Shown here piece after piece: positions 43,475-52,201 of a stretch of DNA of 64,000 nt; position 1 is the stretch's first letter, and every line of letters begins with the position of its first letter. A program made the position numbers and the translations under genes. The notes under the pieces are model-generated. The model was given only the letters and a program-made list of their open reading frames with translations, was not told the origin of the DNA and did no database searches. This DNA is from Stenotrophomonas sp046736075 (GTDB lineage Bacteria > Pseudomonadota > Gammaproteobacteria > Xanthomonadales > Xanthomonadaceae). Location: NCBI RefSeq assembly GCF_046736075.1, contig NZ_CP177163.1, positions 3,100,001 through 3,164,000 of the forward strand, written 5' to 3'.

Positions 43475-44073
43475 AGTTCGATCTCCAGGTGCTGCTGCAG
43501 CGCTACGCGGGCGCGCGAAAGATGGGTTTTGACCGCGCCTTCGCTGCAGCCCATCGCCCTGGCGGTGGTGGCGCCATCGAGCTGCTGCAGCACGCGCAGG
43601 GTGAAGGCCTCGCGCTGGCGGGCCGGGAGCTGGCGCAGCGCGGCCACCAGGCGGTTGTACTGGTCGCGCTGCTCGTGCGCCTGCGCCGGGCCTGGCGCGC
43701 TGTCGGCCCAGTCGATGTCGTGATCCCCGGCGGGCGCATCGCTGCTGCGCCAGAAGCGCAGGCGAAACCCGCGGCGCCGCTGCAGGTCCACCACCCGGCG
43801 GCGCAGGATGCTCCAGAACAGCGGTGCCCACTCGGCGGCGGGCTTGTCGCGGTAGGACAGCATCCGCAGCATGCTGTCCTGCACGGCATCCAGGGCGTCG
43901 TCGCGCTGGCGCAGGCCGGCTTCGGCGAAGCGGAACGCGCGCGGGCCGATACCGGCCAGAAACGCGTCCAGCGACACCGGCAGGGTCGCGTCGGCCTCGG
44001 TGGGTAGCGTCGGTAGGGGGGAACTCACCAGCACAGGGTAGCGCTCGCGCAGGGGGACAAGGTGAGAACGCAC
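43471..44073 (-). CDS. ECF-type RNA polymerase sigma factor
   Basis: 200 residues. Region 2 (DALDAVQDSMLRMLSYR, about 60-75) and region 4 (LPARQREAFTLRVLQQLDGATTARAMGCSEGAVKTHLSRAR, about 148-190, with the helix-turn-helix) are both present. The start is uncertain: GTG at 44073 has no clear SD, and GTG at 44028 is an alternative. It overlaps the downstream DUF3619 gene by four bases. Target genes unknown. Confidence 0.88.
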   Translation of the reverse strand: MRSHLVPLRERYPVLVSSPLPTLPTEADATLPVSLDAFLAGIGPRAFRFAEAGLRQRDDALDAVQDSMLRMLSYRDKPAAEWAPLFWSILRRRVVDLQRRRGFRLRFWRSSDAPAGDHDIDWADSAPGPAQAHEQRDQYNRLVAALRQLPARQREAFTLRVLQQLDGATTARAMGCSEGAVKTHLSRARVALQQHLEIEL

Positions 44074-44163
44074 CAGCGCGCTGTCGGTTGACCGGCCTGC
44101 AGAACGGTTCAGCGCATGGTTATGATGGGCGGGACGGGATCACCGCCTGGGAGACAGACTGCA

Positions 44164-44472
44164 ATGAGCGACGGGTTCGTGGCGTTGTACATCTTCATGC
44201 TGGCCGCCATCGCCGGCCATGTGATCATTTCACGGGTGCCGGTGATCCTGCATACCCCGCTGATGTCCGGGTCCAACTTCATCCACGGCATCGTGCTGAT
44301 CGGTGCGATGGTGGTACTGGGGCACGCGCAGACGCCGCTGGAGAAGATCATCGGCTTCATCGCGGTCGTCCTCGGCGCCGGCAACGCGGCCGGTGGCTAC
44401 GTGGTCACCGAGCGCATGCTCGACATGTTCAAGCCCAGCGCCAAGCGCGACGCCGGGGAGAAGGCACCTTGA
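44164..44472 (+). CDS. pntAB: NAD(P) transhydrogenase subunit alpha, part 2
   Basis: Small membrane subunit, 102 residues, with three hydrophobic helices (FVALYIFMLAAIAGHVII, IHGIVLIGAMVVLG, IIGFIAVVLGAGNAAGGYVV). It carries part of the proton channel of the transhydrogenase. Overlaps pntB (TGA of this gene within the pntB start region). Confidence 0.93.
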   Translation: MSDGFVALYIFMLAAIAGHVIISRVPVILHTPLMSGSNFIHGIVLIGAMVVLGHAQTPLEKIIGFIAVVLGAGNAAGGYVVTERMLDMFKPSAKRDAGEKAP

Positions 44473-44474
44473 AC

Positions 44475-45923
44475 GTGAGCACCGCGCAACTGCTGCACTG
44501 GCTGGTGCAGGTCAGTTATCTGGTCGCCGCCACGCTGTTCCTGCTCGGCCTGCAGCGCATGGCCTCGCCGATGACCGCGCGCAGCGGCATCCGCTGGGCC
44601 GGGCTGGGCATGCTGATCGCCACCGTGGCGACCTTCTTCCTGCCCGAGCTGCACAACGTGCCGTTGATCCTGGCGGCGGTGGCGATCGGCACCGGGGTGG
44701 CGTGGTGGTCGGCCAAGCGCGTGGCGATCACCGACATGCCGCAGATGGTGGCGCTCTACAACGGCATGGGCGGTGGTTCGGCGGCGGCGATCGGTGCGGT
44801 GGAACTGCTGCGCTTCTCCTTCCTTGCCAATCGCGATACCACGCACTGGAGCGGGCAGGCCATCGCCGAACTGGCCGCGCGCCAGCCGTCGGCCACGGTA
44901 CTGGCCCTGGCCATCATCGGCTCGGCGATCGGTGCGGTGTCCCTGTCCGGGTCGATCATCGCCTGGGCCAAGCTCGACGGGCGGCTGGACCGCCGCGTCA
45001 CCTTCCCCGGGCAGCAGGCGTTCAACCTGGCGGTCGCGGTGGCGATGGTCGGGCTGGGCATCTGGGCCGGGGTGAGCCTGAGTCCGGTGGCGATCATCGC
45101 GTTCTTCGCGGTCGCACTCGCGCTGGGCGTGTTGATGACCCTGCCGATCGGCGGCGCCGACATGCCGGTGGTGATCTCGCTCTACAACGCCTTTACCGGC
45201 CTGGCCGTGGCGTTCGAAGGGTATGTGCTGGGCAACGAGGCGCTGATCATCGCCGGCATGATGGTCGGCGCGGCCGGCATCCTGCTGACCCGCCTGATGG
45301 CCAAGGCGATGAACCGGCCGATCAGTGGCGTGCTGTTCTCCAACTTCGGCGGCGGCGGTACCGCGCAGGAAATCAGCGGCGCGCAGAAGCCGATCGAGGC
45401 CAGCGACGTCGCGGCGATGCTGGCCTTTGCCGAGCGCGTGGTGATCGTGCCGGGCTACGGCATGGCCGTGGCCCAGGCCCAGCACAAGGTGTGGGAACTG
45501 GCGCAGCGGCTGCTCGATCGCGGCATCAAGGTCAAATTCGCAATCCATCCGGTGGCGGGGCGCATGCCCGGGCACATGAACGTCCTGCTGGCCGAAGCGG
45601 GCGTGCCGTATGACCTGATCGCCGACATGGACGACATCAATCCCGAATTCCCCAACACCGACGTGGTGCTGGTGATCGGCGCCAACGACGTGGTCAACCC
45701 GGTCGCGCGCACCGACCCGGCCAGCCCGATCTACGGCATGCCGATCCTGGATGTGGTCAACGCGCGCAACGTGGTGGTGATCAAGCGCGGCAAGGGCACC
45801 GGCTTCGCCGGGATCGAGAATGCGCTGTTCTATGCCGACAACGCACGCATGCTCTACGGCGATGGCGCCGGTGCGGCCAGTGCGCTGGTCAGCGAGCTGA
45901 AGGCGCTCGACGGCGGCCATTGA
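44475..45923 (+). CDS. pntB: NAD(P) transhydrogenase subunit beta
   Basis: Membrane subunit with the NADP-binding domain III, 482 residues from GTG 44475 (a TTG at 44469, overlapping the pntAB stop, is the alternative). About nine membrane helices, then the NADP domain with VIVPGYGMAVAQAQH, HPVAGRMPGHMNVLLAEA, and VLVIGANDVVNPVA. With pntAA and pntAB it makes the full enzyme. Confidence 0.95.
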   Translation: MSTAQLLHWLVQVSYLVAATLFLLGLQRMASPMTARSGIRWAGLGMLIATVATFFLPELHNVPLILAAVAIGTGVAWWSAKRVAITDMPQMVALYNGMGGGSAAAIGAVELLRFSFLANRDTTHWSGQAIAELAARQPSATVLALAIIGSAIGAVSLSGSIIAWAKLDGRLDRRVTFPGQQAFNLAVAVAMVGLGIWAGVSLSPVAIIAFFAVALALGVLMTLPIGGADMPVVISLYNAFTGLAVAFEGYVLGNEALIIAGMMVGAAGILLTRLMAKAMNRPISGVLFSNFGGGGTAQEISGAQKPIEASDVAAMLAFAERVVIVPGYGMAVAQAQHKVWELAQRLLDRGIKVKFAIHPVAGRMPGHMNVLLAEAGVPYDLIADMDDINPEFPNTDVVLVIGANDVVNPVARTDPASPIYGMPILDVVNARNVVVIKRGKGTGFAGIENALFYADNARMLYGDGAGAASALVSELKALDGGH

Positions 45924-45965
45924 CGGCCATCGGGCGTTCCCGGGGGTGTCGGCCAGCGGCCGGCA

Positions 45966-46385
45966 TCACCGGGCCAGCCAGCCGCCCACCAGCAGCGCGA
46001 CGGCCAGCCAGATCGCTTCGAGCGGGCCGTTGGCCAGCTGGATCAGGGTGCTGGCCATGAATGGGCCCATCCGCAACGCAGATTCCCACGGATTGAGTCC
46101 CATCGAGCCGCCGAGGTAGGCCGATGCGATGAACCAGTTGGCGGCCACTGCCACCAGCAGCGTCGCCAGCACGGTCACCACCACCCGCGTTGCCCCGGGC
46201 CGGAACGTTCCCAGCCGCAGCATGAGAACCACGTCCAGGGCCGCCAGAACGGCCATCCAGCCGGCCTGTTGGCCGCTGAGGAGGGCGATGAACAGCCAGG
46301 CCAGCGTGGCCGTGGCGATACCAAGCAGCAACAACGGGGGCCAGAGCCAGTGACGGGGCCGGGCAGACACGGACGTGGGCGACAT
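45966..46385 (-). CDS. Small membrane protein of unknown function
   Basis: 139 residues from ATG 46385, with AGGAAG upstream. About four hydrophobic segments, so an integral membrane protein. No family recognised. Divergent from sufT. A decayed GCCAGCGGCCGGC half-palindrome lies at the 3' end. Confidence 0.7.
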   Translation of the reverse strand: MSPTSVSARPRHWLWPPLLLLGIATATLAWLFIALLSGQQAGWMAVLAALDVVLMLRLGTFRPGATRVVVTVLATLLVAVAANWFIASAYLGGSMGLNPWESALRMGPFMASTLIQLANGPLEAIWLAVALLVGGWLAR

Positions 46386-46502
46386 TCGATCTTCCTGTGA
46401 GTCCCCACAGGATACCGGCTTGCGTGGCGACCGGCGCGTGGCCGGCGGCTGGGCTAAAATGGCGGCCTTGCGGGAATTGGCCGCGACCCCATATCCATCC
46501 AC

Positions 46503-47054
46503 ATGTATTCCCGTAGCAGTGAACCTGTCCACTTCGAACGCGACTGCGAGGCCGTCATGGTCCCGCAGGGCGAAACGGTGACGCTGCCGGCAGGCAGTTA
46601 TGGCTACATCACCCAGGCACTGGGTGGCAGCTATACCGTGTTTGTCGAAGGCAATCTGTTCCGCATCGCCGGCAAAGACGGCGACGCCATCGGCAAGGAA
46701 CCGCCGCCGGCGCTGGAACTTCCGGAAAACGCCTCCGACGAGGAAGTGGAAAAACTGGTGTGGCAGCAGCTGCGCACCTGTTTCGATCCCGAGATTCCGT
46801 TCAACATCGTCGATCTGGGCCTGGTCTATGAAGTGGACCTCAAGCACCTGGACGATGGCCAGCGCGAGGTGGACATCAAGATGACGCTCACCGCGCCGGG
46901 CTGTGGCATGGGCGAGATCCTGGTCGATGACGTGCGCAGCAAGCTGGAAATGATCCCGACGGTGGCCGAAGCCGACGTCGAGCTGGTGTTCGACCCGCCG
47001 TGGGGCCGCCACATGATGTCCGAGGCCGCCCGGCTCGAAACCGGCATGTTGTAA
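46503..47054 (+). CDS. sufT: Iron-sulfur cluster assembly protein SufT (DUF59/MIP18)
   Basis: 183 residues. C-terminal DUF59 domain with EEVEKLVWQQLRTCFDPEIPFNIVDLGLVYEVDL and TAPGCGMG (Cys in the metal-site loop); N-terminal extension of about 75 residues specific to SufT. SufT aids Fe-S cluster maturation under iron demand. No other suf genes are near. Confidence 0.92.
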   Translation: MYSRSSEPVHFERDCEAVMVPQGETVTLPAGSYGYITQALGGSYTVFVEGNLFRIAGKDGDAIGKEPPPALELPENASDEEVEKLVWQQLRTCFDPEIPFNIVDLGLVYEVDLKHLDDGQREVDIKMTLTAPGCGMGEILVDDVRSKLEMIPTVAEADVELVFDPPWGRHMMSEAARLETGML

Positions 47055-47114
47055 CCGCTCCGCCGCGCGTTTGGTGGTGGTGGCGTTCCCCGTAACCAGA
47101 ACAGGAAATATCCG

Positions 47115-48212
47115 GTGTCCCAGTCTTCCGTGAGCTTCAGCACCACCCGTTCGGCCCACCCGCGCAGCAGCGAGGAGCGTGATCGCATTCTGGCCGCGCC
47201 CGGTTTCGGCCTGCACTTCACCGACCACATGGTGGAAGTGCGCTGGGACAAGGACACCGGCTGGCACGATGCCAGCGTGCGCCCGTATGGCCCGCTGCAG
47301 CTGGACCCGGCCGCCGCGGTGCTGCACTACGGCCAGGAGATCTTTGAAGGCATCAAGGCCTACCGCCACGCCGATGGCTCGATCTGGACCTTCCGCCCGG
47401 ATGCCAACGGCCGCCGCCTGCAGCGTTCGGCGCAGCGCCTGGCGCTGCCGGAACTGCCGGTGGAGATCTTCGTCGAATCGCTCAAGCAGATGATCGCCGT
47501 GGATGCCAGTTGGGTGCCGTCGGCCGACGAATCCAGCCTGTATTTCCGCCCGTTCATGATCGGTGATGAAGCCTTCCTCGGCGTGCGCGGCGCACACAAG
47601 GCCGGCTACTACGTGATCGCCAGCCCGGCCGGCCCGTACTTCGCCAAGGGCGTGGCGCCGGTGTCGATCTGGCTGTCCACCGAATACGCCCGTGCGGCCA
47701 AGGGCGGCACCGGTGCGGCCAAGTGCGGTGGCAACTACGCCGCCTCGCTGCTGCCGCAGCAGAAGGCACAGGCCCAGGGCTGCTCGCAGGTGCTGTTCCT
47801 GGACCCGGTGGAAGGCAAGTACCTGGAAGAACTGGGCGGCATGAACGTGTTCCTGGTCTACAAGGACGGCACGCTGGTGACCCCGGAACTGTCCGGCAGC
47901 ATCCTTGAGGGCATCACCCGCGAGAGCATCCTGCAGCTTGCCCGCGACCGCGGCATGAAGGTTGAAGAGCGCAAGGTGAGCATCGACGAGTGGAAGCAGG
48001 GCGTGGCCTCCGGCGACATCGTCGAAGTGTTCGCCTGCGGTACCGCAGCCGTGGTCACCCCGATCGGCCAGCTCAAGGGCGACGGCTTCTCGGTGGGTGA
48101 CATCAATGCCCCGGCCGGCGAAGTGACGATGTCCCTGCGCAAGGAACTGACCGACATCCAGTACGGCCGCCTGCCGGACCGCCACGGTTGGCTGGTGCGT
48201 CTGGACGCCTGA
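47115..48212 (+). CDS. ilvE: Branched-chain amino acid aminotransferase
   Basis: PLP enzyme for the last step of isoleucine, leucine and valine synthesis. 365 residues from GTG 47115 (AGGAAA upstream). It is of the larger eukaryotic/IlvE II type. The PLP lysine is expected at 203 in AAKCGGNYAASL; other family segments are YGQEIFEGIKAYRHADG and EVFACGTAAVVTPIG. Followed by a strong terminator hairpin. Confidence 0.95.
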   Translation: MSQSSVSFSTTRSAHPRSSEERDRILAAPGFGLHFTDHMVEVRWDKDTGWHDASVRPYGPLQLDPAAAVLHYGQEIFEGIKAYRHADGSIWTFRPDANGRRLQRSAQRLALPELPVEIFVESLKQMIAVDASWVPSADESSLYFRPFMIGDEAFLGVRGAHKAGYYVIASPAGPYFAKGVAPVSIWLSTEYARAAKGGTGAAKCGGNYAASLLPQQKAQAQGCSQVLFLDPVEGKYLEELGGMNVFLVYKDGTLVTPELSGSILEGITRESILQLARDRGMKVEERKVSIDEWKQGVASGDIVEVFACGTAAVVTPIGQLKGDGFSVGDINAPAGEVTMSLRKELTDIQYGRLPDRHGWLVRLDA

Positions 48213-48243
48213 TCCGGCCCTCGCCCTGATCGCGTTTTCCCGG

Positions 48244-48269
48244 AGGCCCGCTTGGCAACAGGCGGGCCT
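48244..48269 (+). terminator. Terminator of ilvE
   Basis: AGGCCCGC/GCGGGCCT, a perfect 8-bp stem with a 10-base loop, 31 bases after the ilvE stop; the T-run is only TT. Confidence 0.75.
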
Positions 48270-48506
48270 TCGCGTATCTGCGCCTGCCGCGCGGTGGCAT
48301 CTGCAAGTCGTTGTTGCGCAACGAGATGTCCGGGTTTTGTCGGGAGAGACAGGAAATGGACTTGAAAAGGCCGTTCATGTGGCGGTTTCTGTCGTGAAAG
48401 TTCCTTCACCTTCACAAACCGTTGACCCGAAAAGTCTCAGATCGGAATGTTCACAAGACTGAAAAGGCATTGACACGTTGTTGCGTGGCGGCGAAACCAA
48501 TAGCGT

Positions 48507-48587
48507 CCGTCGTCGGGCGGTTTTTGTTAGGGGAAACCGATCCAACAACCGGTCGCGATCACTGCCAGAGATCCGTAGCCACGGATC
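48507..48587 (+). promoter_or_regulatory. Leader hairpins upstream of the protease gene
   Basis: A small 5-bp hairpin CCGTC/GGCGG followed by TTTTT at 48507-48525 has the form of an intrinsic terminator, and a perfect 7-bp hairpin GATCCGT/ACGGATC lies at 48570-48587. A TTGACA at 48470-48475 could be a -35 element, but no good -10 is seen. The remaining 48270-48640 shows no gene. Confidence 0.35.
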
Positions 48588-48640
48588 GCGCCGGATTCTC
48601 GCCGCATAGACGGCATCCTTCTTTTTGAAAGGGAAATCCG

Positions 48641-50386
48641 ATGTCTCATGATTCGCAACACCGTTTGCGTCAGCGTGCATTGGTTGTACTGGGCGCGTCC
48701 GTACTCACCTCGCTGCTGCTGGCCTCGCCGGCGATGGCCGGTGATGTGCAGCTGAGCGGTTTGTCCTCGGCACCGACCCACCAGCGCTTCATCGTCAAGT
48801 ACAAGGACGGCAGCAGCGCGATCGCCACACCCACCGCACTGGCCAGCTCGCTCAAGGCAGCCGCCAGCGCCGTACCCGCCGCCCAAGGGCGCGCACTGGG
48901 CCTGCAGAAGCTGCGCCAGCTCGCCATCGGCCCGACCGTGGTGAAGACCGATCGCCCGCTCGACCAGGCCGAATCGGAACTGCTGATGCGCCGCCTGGCG
49001 GCCGACCCGAACGTCGAGTACGTCGAGGTCGATCAGCTGATGCAGGCGACCCTGGTGCCCAACGACGCGCGCCTGTCCGAACAGTGGGGCTTCGGCACGA
49101 GCAACGCCTCCATCAACGTGCGTCCGGCGTGGGACAAGGCCACCGGCGCCGGTGTGATCGTGGCGGTGATCGATACCGGCATCACCAACCACCCCGATCT
49201 CAACGCGAACATCCTGCCGGGCTACGACTTCATCAGTGACGCCGCGATGGCGCGCGATGGCGGCGGGCGCGACAACAATGCCAACGACGAAGGCGACTGG
49301 TACGGCGCCAACGAGTGCGGCTCGGGCATCCCGGCGTCCAACTCGAGCTGGCATGGCACCCACGTGGCCGGCACCATCGCCGCGGTGACCAACAACAGCA
49401 CCGGCGTGGCCGGTACCGCGTTCAATGCCAAGGTCGTGCCGGTGCGCGTGCTCGGCAAGTGCGGCGGCTACACCTCCGATATCGCCGATGCCATCGTGTG
49501 GGCATCCGGCGGCACCGTCAGCGGTGTCCCGGCCAATGCCAACCCGGCCGAAGTCATCAACATGTCGCTGGGCGGCGGTGGCACCTGCTCCACCACCTAC
49601 CAGAACGCGATCAACGGCGCGGTGTCGCGTGGCACCACCGTCGTGGTGGCCGCCGGCAACAGCAACACCAACGTGTCCTCGTCGGTGCCGGCCAACTGCG
49701 CCAACGTGATCGCGGTGGCCGCCACCACCTCGGCCGGCGCCCGCGCCAGCTTCTCCAACTACGGTGCCGGCATCGACATTTCGGCCCCGGGCCAGGCGAT
49801 CCTGTCCACCCTCAACAGCGGCACCACGGTGCCGGGCACGGCCTCCTACGCGTCCTACAACGGCACCTCGATGGCGGCGCCGCATGTGGCGGGCGTGGTC
49901 GCGCTGGTGCAGTCGGTAGCGCCCACGGCGCTGTCGCCGGCGGCAATCGAAACCCTGCTCAAGAACACCGCGCGTGCATTGCCGGGCGCGTGCACCGGCG
50001 GTTGCGGTGCGGGCATCGTCGATGCCGATGCGGCGGTCACCGCGGCCCTCAACGGCACCGGCCCTGGCCCGGGCACCGGCACGGTGCTGCAGAACAACGT
50101 CCCGGTCACCGGCCTCGGCGCCGCCAGCGGCGCATCGCTGGCCTACACCGTGAACGTACCGTCGGGCAGCGCGCAGCTGAAGGTCACCATTGCCGGTGGC
50201 AGCGGCGATGCGGACCTGTACGTGCGTTCGGGCAGCGCCCCGACCGACACCGTGTACACCTGCCGCCCGTACCTGAGCGGCAACAATGAAACCTGCACCA
50301 TCAGCGCCCCGGCAGCGGGCACCTGGCATGTGCGGGTGAAGGCCTACTCGACCTTCTCGGGCCTGAGCCTCACCGCCCAGTACTGA
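48641..50386 (+). CDS. Secreted subtilisin-like serine protease (StmPr1-like)
   Basis: Extracellular S8 protease, 581 residues. Signal peptide (1-33, AMA cleavage), inhibitor-like propeptide (about 47-133), then the catalytic domain with Asp 178 in VIDTG, His 238 in HGTHVAGT, Ser 410 in GTSMAAPH and oxyanion Asn 340 in AAGN. A pre-peptidase C-terminal (PPC) domain with ADLYVRSG (about 495-581) ends the protein. Similar to the StmPr1/2 virulence proteases of S. maltophilia. Independent unit with a perfect palindrome after it. Confidence 0.93.
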   Translation: MSHDSQHRLRQRALVVLGASVLTSLLLASPAMAGDVQLSGLSSAPTHQRFIVKYKDGSSAIATPTALASSLKAAASAVPAAQGRALGLQKLRQLAIGPTVVKTDRPLDQAESELLMRRLAADPNVEYVEVDQLMQATLVPNDARLSEQWGFGTSNASINVRPAWDKATGAGVIVAVIDTGITNHPDLNANILPGYDFISDAAMARDGGGRDNNANDEGDWYGANECGSGIPASNSSWHGTHVAGTIAAVTNNSTGVAGTAFNAKVVPVRVLGKCGGYTSDIADAIVWASGGTVSGVPANANPAEVINMSLGGGGTCSTTYQNAINGAVSRGTTVVVAAGNSNTNVSSSVPANCANVIAVAATTSAGARASFSNYGAGIDISAPGQAILSTLNSGTTVPGTASYASYNGTSMAAPHVAGVVALVQSVAPTALSPAAIETLLKNTARALPGACTGGCGAGIVDADAAVTAALNGTGPGPGTGTVLQNNVPVTGLGAASGASLAYTVNVPSGSAQLKVTIAGGSGDADLYVRSGSAPTDTVYTCRPYLSGNNETCTISAPAAGTWHVRVKAYSTFSGLSLTAQY

Positions 50387-50400
50387 TCGACCGCTGCAAC

Positions 50401-50430
50401 GAAGACGCCCCGGCATGCCGGGGCGTCTTC
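50401..50430. terminator. Perfect 30-base palindromic terminator
   Basis: GAAGACGCCCCGGCA followed by its exact complement, between the protease gene and the convergent asparaginase-like gene; 15 bases from the protease stop. Serves both directions. Confidence 0.8.
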
Positions 50431-50455
50431 ATGTCCGGCAGGCGCCTGCGCGGCC

Positions 50456-50941
50456 TCAGGCTTCCTCGAAGCGGTTGGCCGCCACGTTCTTGCGCACCTG
50501 CTCCGGATTCCAGATGCGGCCGTTCATGGCGATGTACACGCCGCTGGCCAGCGACTGCACCGCGCCGATCGCACAGCCGATGTTGAACTCCGCATCCGAC
50601 CCACGGAAGCGTGCCGGGCTCAGCGCGCCGGTCATCACAATGGTCTTGTCCGCGATCGACTTGAGCACCTTGCCGGTCTGCACCATCGAGTCGGTGCCGT
50701 GGGTGACCAGCACGTGGCGGGTCGGCTGTGCGGCGATGGTTGCGCGGATCAGCTCGCGGTCGTCATCGGTGATGTGCAGCGAATCCTTGCGCAGGATCGG
50801 AATCACGTTGAAACGGAAGGTCACGCCCAGCTCGCGCAGGATCATCCCGATCTGGGGATCGCCGATCTGGTAGTCCGACTTGTCGTCGAAGTAGATCTTG
50901 TCGATCGTGCCGCCGGTGGTGATGATCAGTAGTTCTTCCAT
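50456..50941 (-). CDS. Single-domain asparaginase-like protein
   Basis: 161 residues from ATG 50941. Contains only the N-terminal asparaginase domain: the threonine nucleophile motif TTGGTIDK (residues 7-14) and the HGTDSM loop near 84 are intact. The usual C-terminal domain (to about 330 residues) is absent, and no frame remnant of it is seen in the 70 bases up to the protease gene. Such short forms occur in xanthomonads; whether they hydrolyse asparagine is unknown. Confidence 0.8.
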   Translation of the reverse strand: MEELLIITTGGTIDKIYFDDKSDYQIGDPQIGMILRELGVTFRFNVIPILRKDSLHITDDDRELIRATIAAQPTRHVLVTHGTDSMVQTGKVLKSIADKTIVMTGALSPARFRGSDAEFNIGCAIGAVQSLASGVYIAMNGRIWNPEQVRKNVAANRFEEA

Positions 50942-51129
50942 TGCAGCAATCCTGGGTTGACGGTGAGCCGCGCGGAACCGCCCGCGCCCGGACGCCATGA
51001 TACCGCGCGATCCCGAAGAGCCGCCCGCTGGCCGGTACGCCACCCAACGCCCGATATGCCGCCTTCGCCCGTATGCCGCCCGTCGCCCGGCATGCCGGCC
51101 GCTGGCCCGTTACTCCCGCCGCTGGCTTG

Positions 51130-51156
51130 GTAGTGCCGGCCGCTGGCCGGCTCCAC
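51130..51156. repeat. SMAG-type palindrome
   Basis: GTAGTGCCGGCCGCTGGCCGGC in the 50942-51165 gap, with several decayed relatives (CCGCTGGCC) between 51020 and 51125. Otherwise no gene is seen in this gap. Confidence 0.75.
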
Positions 51157-51165
51157 CGCCGCCCC

Positions 51166-51504
51166 TCAACCCTTCCTGCCGAACCGCCGACGCAACCCCG
51201 GTGCGCTGGCCACGGCGATCACCGCCAGCGCCAGCAGCAGCTCGATCCAGGCCCACAGCGCGATCTCCGGATGGCTCCAGGCGCTCATCACCCCGTGGCT
51301 GAACCAGAACAGCGCCAGCACGCCGGCCCAGAACGCGGCCTTGCCCCGGCGCAGCAGCACGCCCACGGCCAGCAGCAGCGGCGGTGCGGTGAACACCAGC
51401 TGCGTGGCCAGCCAATGCTTGTCGTGCGCGAACCACAGTGCGTACAGCCCGGCCAGCGCCGCCAGCAGCAGGGCGAGCACGACCTCGGTCGCGCGCGCGC
51501 TCAT
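51166..51504 (-). CDS. DUF2069 membrane protein
   Basis: 112-residue protein with four hydrophobic helices and a basic C-terminus (RRRFGRKG), matching DUF2069. Overlaps wrbA by four bases (ATGA), so they form an operon, as is common in proteobacteria. Function unknown. Confidence 0.85.
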   Translation of the reverse strand: MSARATEVVLALLLAALAGLYALWFAHDKHWLATQLVFTAPPLLLAVGVLLRRGKAAFWAGVLALFWFSHGVMSAWSHPEIALWAWIELLLALAVIAVASAPGLRRRFGRKG

Positions 51505-52091
51505 GCCAGCCGCCGTGCGATGTCGGCCACACGCCGGCCCAGTGCCCGCGCCAGGATCGCTTCGTCTTCGCTCGGCGTCGGGTCGTCGTTGGCACCGGCC
51601 ACGTGGCTGGCGCCGTAGGGGGTGCCGCCGGTGGTGGTATGGCTCAGGGCGGGCTCGGTGAAGGGAATGCCGACGATCAGGCAGCCGTGGTGCAGCAGCG
51701 GCACCTGCATCGACAGCAGGGTCGACTCCTGGCCGCCGTGCAGCGATGCAGTCGAGGTGAACACCGCCGCCGGCTTGCCGGCCAGCGTACCGTTCACCCA
51801 TTCGGCACCCAGCCCGTCCAGGAAGTGCTTCACCGGGGCGGCCATGTTGCCGAAGCGGGTGGGGCTGCCGAGGATCAGGCCGTCGCACTCGGCCAGGTCG
51901 TCCACGCTCACGTAGGGCGCACCCTCGTCGGGCACCGGCGGCCGCGCGGTCTGGGTCACCGCTGCCACCGGCGGCACCGTGCGCAGGCGCGCGGCCATGC
52001 CGGGTACTTCGCCGATGCCCCGCGCAATCTGGCGGGCAAGCCGGGCCACCGAACCGCCGCGGCTGTAGTACAGCACCAGGATCTCCGCCAT
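51501..52091 (-). CDS. wrbA: NAD(P)H:quinone oxidoreductase
   Basis: Flavodoxin-fold quinone reductase of 196 residues. FMN-binding YYSRGGSVARLARQIARG near 9-26, GSPTRFGNMAAPVKHFLDG near 76, and SHTTTGGTPYGASHVAG near 152. Reduces quinones by two electrons, limiting oxidative stress. Followed by DUF2069. Confidence 0.93.
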   Translation of the reverse strand: MAEILVLYYSRGGSVARLARQIARGIGEVPGMAARLRTVPPVAAVTQTARPPVPDEGAPYVSVDDLAECDGLILGSPTRFGNMAAPVKHFLDGLGAEWVNGTLAGKPAAVFTSTASLHGGQESTLLSMQVPLLHHGCLIVGIPFTEPALSHTTTGGTPYGASHVAGANDDPTPSEDEAILARALGRRVADIARRLA

Positions 52092-52201
52092 CGCGCCTTC
52101 ATCTCATCTTGGGGACCAGCAGCCAGTATGGCGATGCGGCGGGCGCAGGGCGAGCGCGACCGATGCGTCCACGTTTCGCCGCATCGGGTACCCTTGCGCC
52201 G

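Noticed and set aside
44074..44163. Possible remnant linking pntAA to pntAB
   Set aside because: No coding remnant is seen; pntAA ends with a normal C-terminus and pntAB starts with a normal N-terminus, so the split is of genes, not of a broken protein.
45966..48185. 739-codon minus-strand frame covering sufT and ilvE
   Set aside because: Only its last 139 codons (from ATG 46385 with an SD) look like a protein; the rest is antisense of sufT and ilvE.
48422..48628. 68-codon frame upstream of the protease
   Set aside because: TTG start without SD, peptide without features; more likely untranslated leader.
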